Assembly: GCF_963677005.1 (NCBI RefSeq)
Contig: NZ_OY781616.1
Coordinates: forward strand, 627,501 to 691,500
Reading direction: 5' to 3'
Length of the DNA: 64,000 nucleotides
Source of the DNA: Maridesulfovibrio sp.
Lineage (GTDB): Bacteria > Desulfobacterota > Desulfovibrionia > Desulfovibrionales > Desulfovibrionaceae
Shown: positions 1 to 9,485 of the stretch, piece by piece
Layout of the letters: every line of letters begins with the position of its first letter
Position numbering within the stretch: position 1 is the first letter of the stretch
The notes under the pieces: generated by a model
What the model saw: only the letters and a program-made list of their open reading frames with translations
The model's database searches: none
Told to the model about the DNA's origin: nothing
Translations under genes and position numbers: made by a program

Positions 1-1996
<1,996 letters not shown>

Positions 1997-2198
1997 CTTC
2001 TCTTCCCTATAACTTTAATTTCGCGTATTGCACGCCATCTGCGAATTTTTAAATTCAAGATCGACTGCTCGTGTATTAAGGATACACTTCGCATCCGGTC
2101 TCGAATCGAAAAATCCACATCTGACGCACACTACGCAAAATTAAGGAAGTAGGTTCTCTATTCGACATATATTTCGATCCTTACGGATCAACATATTT

Positions 2199-2316
2199 GT
2201 CCTTGCGACCATTGAGGAGGGGCCACACCCGACCCCATTCCGAACTCGGAAGTTAAGCCCTCCTTCGCCGATGATACTGCCAGGTAGCTGGTGGGAAAGT
2301 AGGTCGTCGCAAGGAC
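2199..2316 (+). rRNA. rrf: 5S ribosomal RNA
   Basis: About 118 bases whose two ends, TCCTTGCGAC and GTCGTCGCAAGGA, pair to form the terminal helix. The interior contains the 5S hallmark CCGAACTCGGAAGTTAAG. It lies about 200 bases downstream of the 23S rRNA and is followed directly by an intrinsic terminator, the standard end of an rrn operon. No tRNA fold is visible in the 23S-5S spacer. Confidence 0.96.
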
Positions 2317-2330
2317 TTTTTTGTTTCTGC

Positions 2331-2367
2331 AAAAGCCCGCACTACGAAAGTTGTGCGGGCTTTTCGG
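2331..2367 (+). terminator. rrn operon intrinsic terminator
   Basis: Perfect 12-bp inverted repeat, AAAAGCCCGCAC paired with GTGCGGGCTTTT, around a 10-base loop (TACGAAAGTT). The 3' arm ends in four T. It lies 15 bases past the 5S rRNA. Confidence 0.9.
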
Positions 2368-2481
2368 CGTTTGGAGCATGGTCTGTCCGCAAGCCCGAAT
2401 GATCAGATTTCCAACCATTGTAATTAACTTGTATTAATAGTATCTTAATAATTATTCATATTAATTAATAAGGTGCTAAGC

Positions 2482-3423
2482 ATGACTCCTAAAGTTGATG
2501 TCGTCATAAATGTTTTCGGTAAAGTTCATCAGACAGCACTTTCGCTGCTTTCATTGCTTGAGCATAGCGGGGAACACATAAACAGAATTTATTTTCAGGA
2601 AGAAGCGTGCACCGCCGAGTATGAATTCAGAAATCAAGATAAAATTATCGAGTATTTAGGCGATACTGTTGAATATTTTATACCGAAATATTGGAATGGT
2701 ATCGACCCTAATGATATGGCTTTGGCGGCTTCTTCAGAAGATTATCGTTTGTCTATACGCTACCAGTCCGGTTGGGAAAAATGCAGGGAGCGCTATCTGC
2801 TTACCGTTCACAACGATATTGAGGTCACTGCTGATATTGTCGATAACCTTTACAATGAACTGGATGGACATACCGGTATCGGTGAAATCGGCCAGTGCTG
2901 GTGGTGTCCTGCCGGGCAGAACGGTCTTTGCGATTCAGAACGGTACACGGAATTCAAGCCTTCGTACCAGTATCTGATGAGGATCTATAATAAGGATATG
3001 GATTATACTCAGCGGAGGGCTTACAATCTCGGCCTTTCCGACCAGTATAAGGAAAATGCCTGGCCTTTGCCGGAGTGCAGACTGAATGAATGGTGTGCTC
3101 TTATTGATATGGACAAGGCTCGCAAGGATACGATGCCTTTTGGGAGCGCCGTTCCCTTTGGAGCAAGAATGCCATCAGGCGCGTGCATTGGTGAGAACTG
3201 GGATCGCCCCGTATGTCTGGACGTGGCCGTGCAATGGTTTAGGGATATGCTGCATCTGGGACATACCTTTAAACATTATGATGTGAACAAGGACATGATT
3301 CATGACAAGCGGGGTAGTGTTAAGCTTGATTCTGCCGAAGCCTACGTCTTAGCCGAACAGAAGGCATTGCATAGGCTCAGAAAAAGATTTCCCGAATATT
3401 GTGAGTTTGCTGGTATTGGATAA
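2482..3423 (+). CDS. Glycosyltransferase-like protein of unrecognised family (paralogue A)
   Basis: Protein of 313 aa. I chose the ATG over an upstream in-frame GTG (2473) because AAGGTG lies 6 bases before it. The N-terminus (a DVVIN strand, then a helix containing TALSLLSL) resembles the first beta-alpha unit of GT-A glycosyltransferases, and a hydrophobic strand ending in HND could be a degenerate metal/nucleotide site. This is a weak fold-level inference. The protein is clearly paralogous to 53238-54197. Shared blocks are SIRYQ-GWEK, a Cys cluster (C-x2-CPA-x5-C), WPLP-CR-NEWCAL, PFGA and WFRD-H-GHT. There is no signal peptide or membrane segment. It stands alone between the rrn terminator and a convergent gene. 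A sugar transferase acting on surface glycans is one possibility, but the function is unknown. Confidence 0.85.
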   Translation: MTPKVDVVINVFGKVHQTALSLLSLLEHSGEHINRIYFQEEACTAEYEFRNQDKIIEYLGDTVEYFIPKYWNGIDPNDMALAASSEDYRLSIRYQSGWEKCRERYLLTVHNDIEVTADIVDNLYNELDGHTGIGEIGQCWWCPAGQNGLCDSERYTEFKPSYQYLMRIYNKDMDYTQRRAYNLGLSDQYKENAWPLPECRLNEWCALIDMDKARKDTMPFGSAVPFGARMPSGACIGENWDRPVCLDVAVQWFRDMLHLGHTFKHYDVNKDMIHDKRGSVKLDSAEAYVLAEQKALHRLRKRFPEYCEFAGIG

Positions 3424-3572
3424 TATCCTGTGCCGATGCAGGTTATATTATCAGAAAATAAGTTTTAATCTGTCCTGTCTGCAGTCTATTTTGTCATATT
3501 TAGTGGAAAGCTTAGAGTTTCTGTTGCTGCCTAATTGTGGCTGGCTGATATTTTATAATTTTTATGAAAGAT

Positions 3573-3616
3573 TAAAAAAAATCCGCAGAACGTTTTTACA
3601 TTCTACGGATTTTTTA
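3573..3616. terminator. Bidirectional terminator between convergent genes
   Basis: Inverted repeat AATCCGCAGAA / TTCTACGGATT with one mismatch. It has an A-tract on the left and a T-tract on the right, so it can work in both directions. It lies between the stop at 3423 (+) and the stop at 3637 (-). Confidence 0.85.
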
Positions 3617-3636
3617 TGTACTAGTCTGCTTGGCTG

Positions 3637-4074
3637 TTAGTCTTCGGAAGCCTTCCGAACATTGTAAACAGCGCGCCCCTCAGCAATGATGACTTCGGGC
3701 TCAGATGCTGCAAAAACAATTATTTGAGTGTTTCCTACCCTGTTTCCGAGTAATTTTACCCTTGCCTCAGCAATGATGTCTTCCGGCGGAGCCGGGCGAA
3801 GGTAGTCTACCCGGAGGTCAATGGTCGCCACACGATCGTTTATTTCACCGGAAGCCCAGACCGCCGTACCTCCGCAGGTATCAATCAGCATGGAGATAAC
3901 CCCTCCGTGCAGGGCAGGTCGGCGCGGGTCCCCAATGAATTCCTGACGAAATGGAAGCCGTAGCCTTGCGTAATTCTTGCCTGCACATTCAACCTTGAGG
4001 CCCAGAAAATTATCAAAAGGGATTTTTTCTTCGATAACGTTTTTTATATCGGAAACTTCCTGATCATTACACAC
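3637..4074 (-). CDS. PaaI-family hotdog thioesterase
   Basis: Predicted acyl-CoA thioesterase of about 145 aa with a single hotdog domain. The family-typical central block is visible: PALHGGVISMLIDTCGG, in which HGG and the acidic residue on the following helix normally carry catalysis. A strand VATIDLRVDYLRPA follows, as in PaaI/YdiI enzymes. The open frame extends back to a TTG at 4137. I prefer the GTG at 4074 because GGAGA sits 6 bases upstream of it, and the resulting length is normal for the family. The 3' end faces the bidirectional terminator. The substrate is unknown. It lies 95 bases beyond the end of the TRAP operon on the same strand and may be co-transcribed with it. Confidence 0.88.
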   Translation of the reverse strand: MCNDQEVSDIKNVIEEKIPFDNFLGLKVECAGKNYARLRLPFRQEFIGDPRRPALHGGVISMLIDTCGGTAVWASGEINDRVATIDLRVDYLRPAPPEDIIAEARVKLLGNRVGNTQIIVFAASEPEVIIAEGRAVYNVRKASED

Positions 4075-4168
4075 GACGATTCTCCAATTGCTTTTTGCCA
4101 CTAACCGGAATTTTTCCGGGTATGAACTTAATATCAACTTCAGAAGTGTTTTTGGACGTGCACTTTAG

Positions 4169-5482
4169 TTAATACATAGCTTCCGGCAGAAATAGAATCA
4201 ACTGCGGAAATATGGCAAAAAGTATAATTCCGACCATAATTGCCAGTAAAAACGGCATGGTGCCTTTAAAAATTTCTTCCAGCGTTATGTCCGGGGAGAA
4301 TTTCCGGGCCATACCGTAGACCACATAGACGTTTATGCCTACCGGAGGAGTGATTACACCTATCTGGGTTACGAGCACGATGATTACACCGAACCATATG
4401 GGGTCGAAGCCGAGCGATGTTACCACTGGGTAAAAGACAGGGATAGTCAGCATGATCAGGGCCAGCGCGTCCATAAAGCAGCCGCCTATGAAATAAATCA
4501 CCAGAATCATGGTCATGATGATCAGCGGGTGCAAGTCGAACGAGGCCGTCCATTCAGCAACATTGAACGGGATGCGGGTTACTGCCAGAAATTTCCCGAA
4601 AATAACCGCCCCGGCAACAAGGAAAAGCACCATGCAGGAAGTGCGCAGGGTTTCGTAAAGTGAATTCAGAAAAGCCTGCCAGCTCAACTGCCGTTTGATT
4701 ATGCCGAGCACAAGGATTCCGAGGACCCCTACAGCAGCAGATTCATTGGGAGTGAAAAATCCGAAAAACATACCGCCGATGACCAGAGCGAATACCAGGA
4801 TCGTATCCATCAGCCCTGCAAGCGATTTCATTTTTTCCGCAAAGGTGAAGGTGTCCCCTTTCGGTCCGAGTTCCGGGTTGCGGCTGCATATGATTCCGAT
4901 TGCCGCGATAAAGAGGATGGTCAGCACTATCGAGGGTATGATCCCGGCGACAAAAAGAGCTCCGATGGACTGTTCCGTCAGGATTCCATAGACGATGAGA
5001 ACAACACTGGGGGGCATAATCATGCCCAGTCCGCCGCCAGATGCAACCGACCCGGCCGCTAGGGAATTGGAATATCCGTAGCGCTTCATTTCCGGGATGC
5101 CTACTGTGGCCATTGTTGCGGCTGTAGCCGGGCTTGATCCGCAGACGGAACCGAAAGCCGTGCAGGCGGCAACCGTGGCCATGGCCAGACCGCCTCGTAT
5201 ATGCCCCAGAAAATGGTATGCGGTGGAGTACAGTTTACGGCTTATCCCGCTGTTGAAGGCCAACTGCCCCATCAGGATAAACAACGGGATGGTGGAAAGG
5301 CTGTAGGACGAGAACGTATCGTAAAAACTGCGCGAAAGCAGGTTGAGCCCGCCTTTCATTGATATCAGCATGGAAAAGCCGCTGACCCCGACCAGTGTCA
5401 TGACATAAGCCACCGGCATGCGGGTCAGGAACAGGGCCAGCATTATGAGGACCCCAAGGATTCCTATGGTGGTCGGTTCCAT
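4169..5482 (-). CDS. dctM: TRAP transporter large membrane subunit DctM
   Basis: A 437-aa integral membrane protein, the usual length and hydrophobic profile (about 12 segments) of the DctM transporter-forming subunit of tripartite ATP-independent periplasmic transporters. Typical motifs are the glycine/serine-rich AFGSVCGSSPATAATMATVG near residues 110-130 and the MPPSVVLIVYG and ITPPVGINVYV pair, corresponding to the two symmetric halves. The ATG lies one base after the dctQ stop, and GAGGAAT within the end of dctQ serves as its ribosome site, so the two are translationally coupled. It moves an organic acid with a Na+ or H+ gradient. The substrate cannot be read from the sequence. Confidence 0.96.
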   Translation of the reverse strand: MEPTTIGILGVLIMLALFLTRMPVAYVMTLVGVSGFSMLISMKGGLNLLSRSFYDTFSSYSLSTIPLFILMGQLAFNSGISRKLYSTAYHFLGHIRGGLAMATVAACTAFGSVCGSSPATAATMATVGIPEMKRYGYSNSLAAGSVASGGGLGMIMPPSVVLIVYGILTEQSIGALFVAGIIPSIVLTILFIAAIGIICSRNPELGPKGDTFTFAEKMKSLAGLMDTILVFALVIGGMFFGFFTPNESAAVGVLGILVLGIIKRQLSWQAFLNSLYETLRTSCMVLFLVAGAVIFGKFLAVTRIPFNVAEWTASFDLHPLIIMTMILVIYFIGGCFMDALALIMLTIPVFYPVVTSLGFDPIWFGVIIVLVTQIGVITPPVGINVYVVYGMARKFSPDITLEEIFKGTMPFLLAIMVGIILFAIFPQLILFLPEAMY

Positions 5483-5483
5483 T

Positions 5484-5972
5484 TTATTCCTCCCCGGTGA
5501 AGAGCATGAGCAGCTCTTTTATGATTACAAGCGTGAAGCAGCCGAATCCGAAGGTCAGGGCATAAATTACCATGTCTGTTGGCAGCTCAAGGGTCATGGA
5601 GACTTCGCCGGATTTTCCCATGCTTACGCCGTAGAGATACAGGCGCCATGTAACGGTGGCGAAAAGAGCCGCGCTGAGCGTGTTGCTGAAAATGTTCATT
5701 CTGCGGCGAGCCCGTCTGCTGAGCTTGCTGTACAGAAATTCAACTCCGATATTGCTTTTCTGGGAATGGGCGTACCCCAGAGCCAGTCCGGTGGTCATGA
5801 CAGCCAGAATGGCGACTATTTCTTCCACACCGAAAATGGGGGCACCGAATAATCCTCGGGAAATTATGTCCGCACCGGTCAGGAGAGCCATGCTGATCAG
5901 GCAGATTGCGGCAATATTTTTCAGCAGTGTTTCCAGCCCGTCTGCCAGAGCTGAAAGTTTGAGATTGTTCAC
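5484..5972 (-). CDS. dctQ: TRAP transporter small membrane subunit DctQ
   Basis: A 162-aa protein with four predicted membrane helices, matching the DctQ family. The start is GTG with GGAG 8 bases upstream. A conserved-type stretch of helix 2 and its loop (GVEEIVAILAVMTTGLALGYA) supports the assignment. It forms the membrane complex with DctM, encoded immediately downstream. A 12-bp hairpin with a T-tract separates it from dctP, so the membrane subunits are probably made in smaller amounts than the binding protein. Confidence 0.94.
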   Translation of the reverse strand: MNNLKLSALADGLETLLKNIAAICLISMALLTGADIISRGLFGAPIFGVEEIVAILAVMTTGLALGYAHSQKSNIGVEFLYSKLSRRARRRMNIFSNTLSAALFATVTWRLYLYGVSMGKSGEVSMTLELPTDMVIYALTFGFGCFTLVIIKELLMLFTGEE

Positions 5973-6026
5973 TTGTAATTCTCCGTTAATTTATGCACAC
6001 GAGTCGCGGTGCGGTACTCATAAAGC

Positions 6027-6071
6027 GGCAAAAAGTTCAAGGCTGCGAATTCTGCCGCGGCCTTGAACTTT
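6027..6071 (-). terminator. Intra-operon terminator/attenuator between dctP and dctQ
   Basis: A perfect 12-bp stem (AAAGTTCAAGGC with GCCTTGAACTTT) around a 16-base loop. Read on the minus strand it is followed by a run of five T. It lies after the dctP stop and before the dctQ start, a position where partial termination or 3'-end protection would give more periplasmic binding protein than membrane subunits. Confidence 0.85.
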
Positions 6072-6093
6072 CGGTGCTTATTGTGTGAGAGCT

Positions 6094-7104
6094 TTACTGC
6101 GCGCTGTTGAGCGTCTCAACGGTAAAGTCCAGAATCGCTTTACCATCGAGCTTTTTGCTGTTGGCCATTTTTACGTATTCATCCATCATGGGAGCGGCTT
6201 TGTCTTTCCAGCGTTTACCTTCGGCTTCGCTGAGTTCGATAAACTGTCCGCCTTTTTCAGTCAGAAATTCGCGTCCGACCTTGTCGCTTTCGTCCCAGGC
6301 CTTGGCGTGCTTGAGGGCATATTCCTGACCAAGGGCCATGATCGTTTTCTGATCTTCTTCGGAAATGGCGGCCCACTTGTCCTTGTTCATAACTACGAAG
6401 AATGTAGTGGTGTATCCCACCGGATAGTCCAGAGTGCAGTAGTCGACTACTTCGCCCATCTTCCAGCCTTTGTTGGTTTCCATGGGGTATACGCCGCCGT
6501 CTACAACGCCCTTGCGGATGGCCTGATATGAATCCGGCATGGACATGGCTACCGGAGATGCTCCCAGAGCCTTGAGCAACTGAGCGGAGTTCCCTGTACC
6601 ACGCAGTTTCATGCCTTTGATGTCTTCAAGGGTTCTGACCGGTTTTTTGGCTGTGAAGAGCAGTCCCGGACCATGAGCATGGAAAAAGATAACTTTTACC
6701 TGACGGAGTTCCTTGGGCTGAAATTTTTCATAAACAGCGTTTGCCACCTTGGTGGCTGCCACGCCGGATTTGTAGCCCAGGGGCAGATCTACCGCGGCCA
6801 TTGTAGGAAAACGTCCGCGCGAGTAGGCAAGGGCGGACATGCCTATGTCCGAAAGTCCTTCCACAACTCCGTCATAGCACTGTTTGGCCTTGGTCAGCGT
6901 GTTGCCGGGAAAATAGGAAATAGTCACGCGGCCATCGGTGCGTTTTGCAACTTCATCGCACCACTGTTGGGCCAGTTTGGACTGGATGTGCGTGGGGGGG
7001 AAAAAGTTGGAATAGGTCAGGTTCACGTTTTCGGCACCTGCGGAAAGCGGCATTGCACACATGCAGACGGCCGCGGCCAGTACAGTGAGTAAAAGTCTTT
7101 TCAT
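6094..7104 (-). CDS. dctP: TRAP transporter periplasmic substrate-binding protein DctP
   Basis: A 336-aa protein with a Sec signal peptide (MKR, a hydrophobic core, then a PLSAGA-E cleavage region near residues 20-25). The mature part has the DctP fold signatures: FPPTHIQSKLAQQWCDEVAKRT near the start, SDIGMSALAYSRGRFP, and the LRGTGNSAQLLKALGASPV block, whose arginine normally binds the substrate carboxylate. The start is supported by GGAGGAAAC directly upstream. It is the first structural gene after the TetR regulator and delivers an organic acid to DctQM. Confidence 0.95.
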   Translation of the reverse strand: MKRLLLTVLAAAVCMCAMPLSAGAENVNLTYSNFFPPTHIQSKLAQQWCDEVAKRTDGRVTISYFPGNTLTKAKQCYDGVVEGLSDIGMSALAYSRGRFPTMAAVDLPLGYKSGVAATKVANAVYEKFQPKELRQVKVIFFHAHGPGLLFTAKKPVRTLEDIKGMKLRGTGNSAQLLKALGASPVAMSMPDSYQAIRKGVVDGGVYPMETNKGWKMGEVVDYCTLDYPVGYTTTFFVVMNKDKWAAISEEDQKTIMALGQEYALKHAKAWDESDKVGREFLTEKGGQFIELSEAEGKRWKDKAAPMMDEYVKMANSKKLDGKAILDFTVETLNSAQ

Positions 7105-7141
7105 GTTTCCTCCGATTTTTATGAAAATATGTAATTCCGGT

Positions 7142-7771
7142 TTATTCCGGCTTTTTTTTGAGTCCCTTGCTTATGGCCAGGGCCACGGCTGCCTCGCGTA
7201 TTTCCTTGAGTTCTATTAAACCGTGCTCGCCTGAATTCTGAATCATGAATCCTGTTTCAAGGGCATTCCTGACCATATATCCCTCAAAAAGAACCGTATT
7301 GAGTGCTCCGAGTTTTTCCGGGGGATAGTCCGTTTCAATGAAATCTTTCACCAACTCGGCGAAGACTGTTTCGGACAGCCTGTACTGGCTCAGTCCCAGA
7401 TCTTCGCGCAATTCGGGAATTCGTGAAGCATAAATGGTGAACTCCAGAAAAACTTTTGCCCAGTTACGGTCCTGCACCATGTTTTCCAGGAAATCCCAGA
7501 TAATGTGCATCACTTCTTCAAGGGAACCGGCTCGGCTGAGTCTTTCGTCTCTGGCGTTTCGGTACTGGATCAGCTTGTCTTCGATTATTTCCAGAAAAAG
7601 CTTATCCTTACTGACCCAGTGTCTGTAGAAACTGCCTTTGGCATAACCGGCGTGTCTTGTTATTTCTGCCACAGTAGTTTCCGTGAACCCTTTTCTTCCA
7701 AAGAGTTCATTGGCAGCACTCATCAGTTCTTCTTTGGTCTGCTGTGACTTTTCCTGCTGTTTTCTGGCCAT
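7142..7771 (-). CDS. TetR/AcrR-family transcriptional regulator
   Basis: A 209-aa repressor-type protein. The N-terminal TetR helix-turn-helix is clear: ELFGRKGFTETTVAEITRHAGYAKGSFYRHWVSKDKLFLEI at residues about 22-62. The C-terminal half is the variable ligand-binding and dimerisation domain. It lies 37 bases upstream of dctP on the same strand, and two TGACC(N3)GGTCA palindromes sit just upstream of its start. It probably represses itself and the TRAP operon, and possibly the divergent NicO gene. The ligand is unknown. The transported organic acid or its CoA ester is a reasonable guess. Confidence 0.93.
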   Translation of the reverse strand: MARKQQEKSQQTKEELMSAANELFGRKGFTETTVAEITRHAGYAKGSFYRHWVSKDKLFLEIIEDKLIQYRNARDERLSRAGSLEEVMHIIWDFLENMVQDRNWAKVFLEFTIYASRIPELREDLGLSQYRLSETVFAELVKDFIETDYPPEKLGALNTVLFEGYMVRNALETGFMIQNSGEHGLIELKEIREAAVALAISKGLKKKPE

Positions 7772-7795
7772 TTAAGTTTTTGTTTTTGGATGTTG

Positions 7796-7826
7796 TGACC
7801 ATTGGTCAAAAAGTGACCGTTGGTCA
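7796..7826. promoter_or_regulatory. Double palindromic operator of the TetR regulator
   Basis: Two 13-bp near-perfect palindromes, TGACCATTGGTCA (7796-7808) and TGACCGTTGGTCA (7814-7826), whose centres are 18 bp apart. They begin 25 bases upstream of the tetR start codon. This is the size, symmetry and spacing expected for cooperative binding of two TetR-family dimers. That this regulator binds here is inferred from position. Confidence 0.82.
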
Positions 7827-7898
7827 TTTTTGGAGTGTATAGCTATGATGCGAAAAGCTGTCAACAGCAAAACCGGTTCTGAGCGGGCGCTATATTCT

Positions 7899-7927
7899 GT
7901 GCATGGTCTGGGTGATTACGGTATAAT
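7899..7927 (+). promoter_or_regulatory. Possible promoter of the NicO-family gene
   Basis: An exact TATAAT (7922-7927) lies 82 bases before the GTG start of the transporter. The -35 hexamer 17 bases further up is poor, so only the -10 element is supported. Confidence 0.35.
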
Positions 7928-8009
7928 CCTTGGCAGATCATTCAATCTTTGTGATTATGCCGGCCGAACAGCGAAAGATTTTTAGCGGCAATTTACAGGA
8001 GCAGGTCTA

Positions 8010-9368
8010 GTGAGGAATTTATATATTCTGTGCAGTCTGATTTTCTTCGTCCTGACCTGTGTTCCGGTGCAGGCGCATCCTCTCGGCGAGGTCGTACAGG
8101 AAACTACGGTCATGAACGAGGGCGGACGGCTGCTGATTCTGTATAACACTTCCATCGGTCCTTCCATTACAGCATCTCTGGTTCCGGACTTTGATCATGA
8201 CGGGGAAGTTTCCGCAAAAGAAGAAGCCCGTCTCGCAAAGAGGATAAATGAAATCCTGCTGCCAAATCTGTCCATATCGCTGGATGGCGGCACTGTGGTG
8301 CCGGAACTATATTACGACTCGGTTGCTCCGGCTAATGGCGGCTACAACAACGGCCTGCGGTCCAATCTTGTTTATTCAATCCCCTTGAAAGGTGAAGGTT
8401 CTTCAAAACATTTTCTGCGGTTTTCGGATAATAATTTTCGGGCAGGTGAGCTTAAATGGCTCAAGTGGCTGGTGCGGGCCGATCCTGTTTTTAATGTGGT
8501 CAGGACTTCACCAGATTCACGGGAGCTTGATTTCCGGTTTTTTATGAGAAGTTCCGAAGCTTCGGCTGATGGGGGCGTTGGTGGAAAGGAAAATTCCGCG
8601 GCAGATCTGCTCAAGCCTGAACCGCGTGAGGATCCCAGTCAGGCCGCGCTGAAGGAATATCTTTCAAAGGAAAATCTCGGTACCGCGACAGTTCTTCTGG
8701 CTCTGGGACTGGCATTTTTTCTGGGCATGGGCCATGCGCTCAGTCCCGGACACGGAAAGGCCATGGTGGCCGCCTATCTTATCGGACGAAGCGGGCGTGT
8801 GCGGGATGCCTTCATTCTGGGGCTGATCGTTACAGTGACCCATGTAGCAAGTGTTCTGGTGCTCGGTATTGCCGCGCTGCTCATGTCTCATTATTTTCTT
8901 CCCGGCGATCTGTACCCGTGGCTGGGGGCTTTTTCCGGTGCCCTTGTTTTTCTGGTCGGTTATCTGATGCTGGCTAAAAGAGCGCTTCATCACCATCACC
9001 ACCACGACCATCACCATCATGCTCCGGATGGAGGAGCCGTTTCATGGTGGTCCATGCTGAGTCTCGGGCTTGCGGGCGGAATGGTTCCGTGTCCCACGGC
9101 TCTGGTCGTCCTGCTGGCCTCGGTTGCCTTCGGGCGTATTGTTTTCGGATTGCTGCTCATCTCGGCCTTCAGTCTTGGGCTGGCGGCAGTGCTGATCATT
9201 ATCGGCATACTGACAGTCAAGGCGTCCGGGTTGACCGAAAGGTTTTCGGGGTCTCGCAGATGGCTGGAAAATCTTCCGGTGGCGAGTGCGGGACTGGTAA
9301 TGCTCGCCGGTCTGGTCATAATTTTTAATGCCCTGCACGCCGGGGGAATTATCAGATTTTATCCATAG
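8010..9368 (+). CDS. NicO-family nickel/cobalt transporter with periplasmic EF-hand and His-rich loop
   Basis: A 452-aa protein. The GTG start has CAGGAG 8 bases upstream. Residues 1-22 are a signal peptide ending in VQA-HP. Residues about 23-215 are a periplasmic domain holding a canonical EF-hand loop at 60-71 (D60, D62, D64, G65, E66, E71). The rest is the six-to-eight-helix NicO/RcnA membrane domain with the family motif GMGHALSPGHGKAMVAAYLIG and a second half-motif AGGMVPCPTALVVLL. A cytoplasmic or loop His tract (HHHHHHDHHHH, residues 327-337) is typical of Ni/Co handling. Whether it imports or exports is not decided by sequence. The His-rich loop and RcnA-like helices favour export, but hydrogenase-rich anaerobes also need nickel uptake. 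Confidence 0.9.
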   Translation: MRNLYILCSLIFFVLTCVPVQAHPLGEVVQETTVMNEGGRLLILYNTSIGPSITASLVPDFDHDGEVSAKEEARLAKRINEILLPNLSISLDGGTVVPELYYDSVAPANGGYNNGLRSNLVYSIPLKGEGSSKHFLRFSDNNFRAGELKWLKWLVRADPVFNVVRTSPDSRELDFRFFMRSSEASADGGVGGKENSAADLLKPEPREDPSQAALKEYLSKENLGTATVLLALGLAFFLGMGHALSPGHGKAMVAAYLIGRSGRVRDAFILGLIVTVTHVASVLVLGIAALLMSHYFLPGDLYPWLGAFSGALVFLVGYLMLAKRALHHHHHHDHHHHAPDGGAVSWWSMLSLGLAGGMVPCPTALVVLLASVAFGRIVFGLLLISAFSLGLAAVLIIIGILTVKASGLTERFSGSRRWLENLPVASAGLVMLAGLVIIFNALHAGGIIRFYP

Positions 9369-9412
9369 CAGGCATTCCGGTAGATACTCCGGAATGACTG
9401 CTATGGTTCATT
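9363..9412. terminator. Strong hairpin terminator between convergent genes
   Basis: Two 18-base arms (9363-9380 and 9389-9406) pair with a single mismatch around an 8-base loop. The left arm overlaps the stop codon of the NicO gene. Only a short T-rich tail (TTCATTTT) follows on the plus strand. It would end transcription from the left, and could also end that of the convergent gene at 9486. Confidence 0.7.
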
Positions 9413-9485
9413 TTCATCTATGGGACAAAAAATGACGGTCTGTCCGGCCAGAAGAAAGCAGTTGCTGAACTGTAAGTGAATAAAA

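Noticed and set aside
1997-2198. A tRNA gene in the 23S-5S spacer
   Set aside because: No cloverleaf with a TTC-loop (GGTTCGAATCC-like) sequence; only a small GATCC/GGATC hairpin is present.
3401-3640. A 79-codon plus-strand ORF after paralogue A
   Set aside because: It overlaps the end of a real gene and runs through the bidirectional terminator, without a ribosome site.
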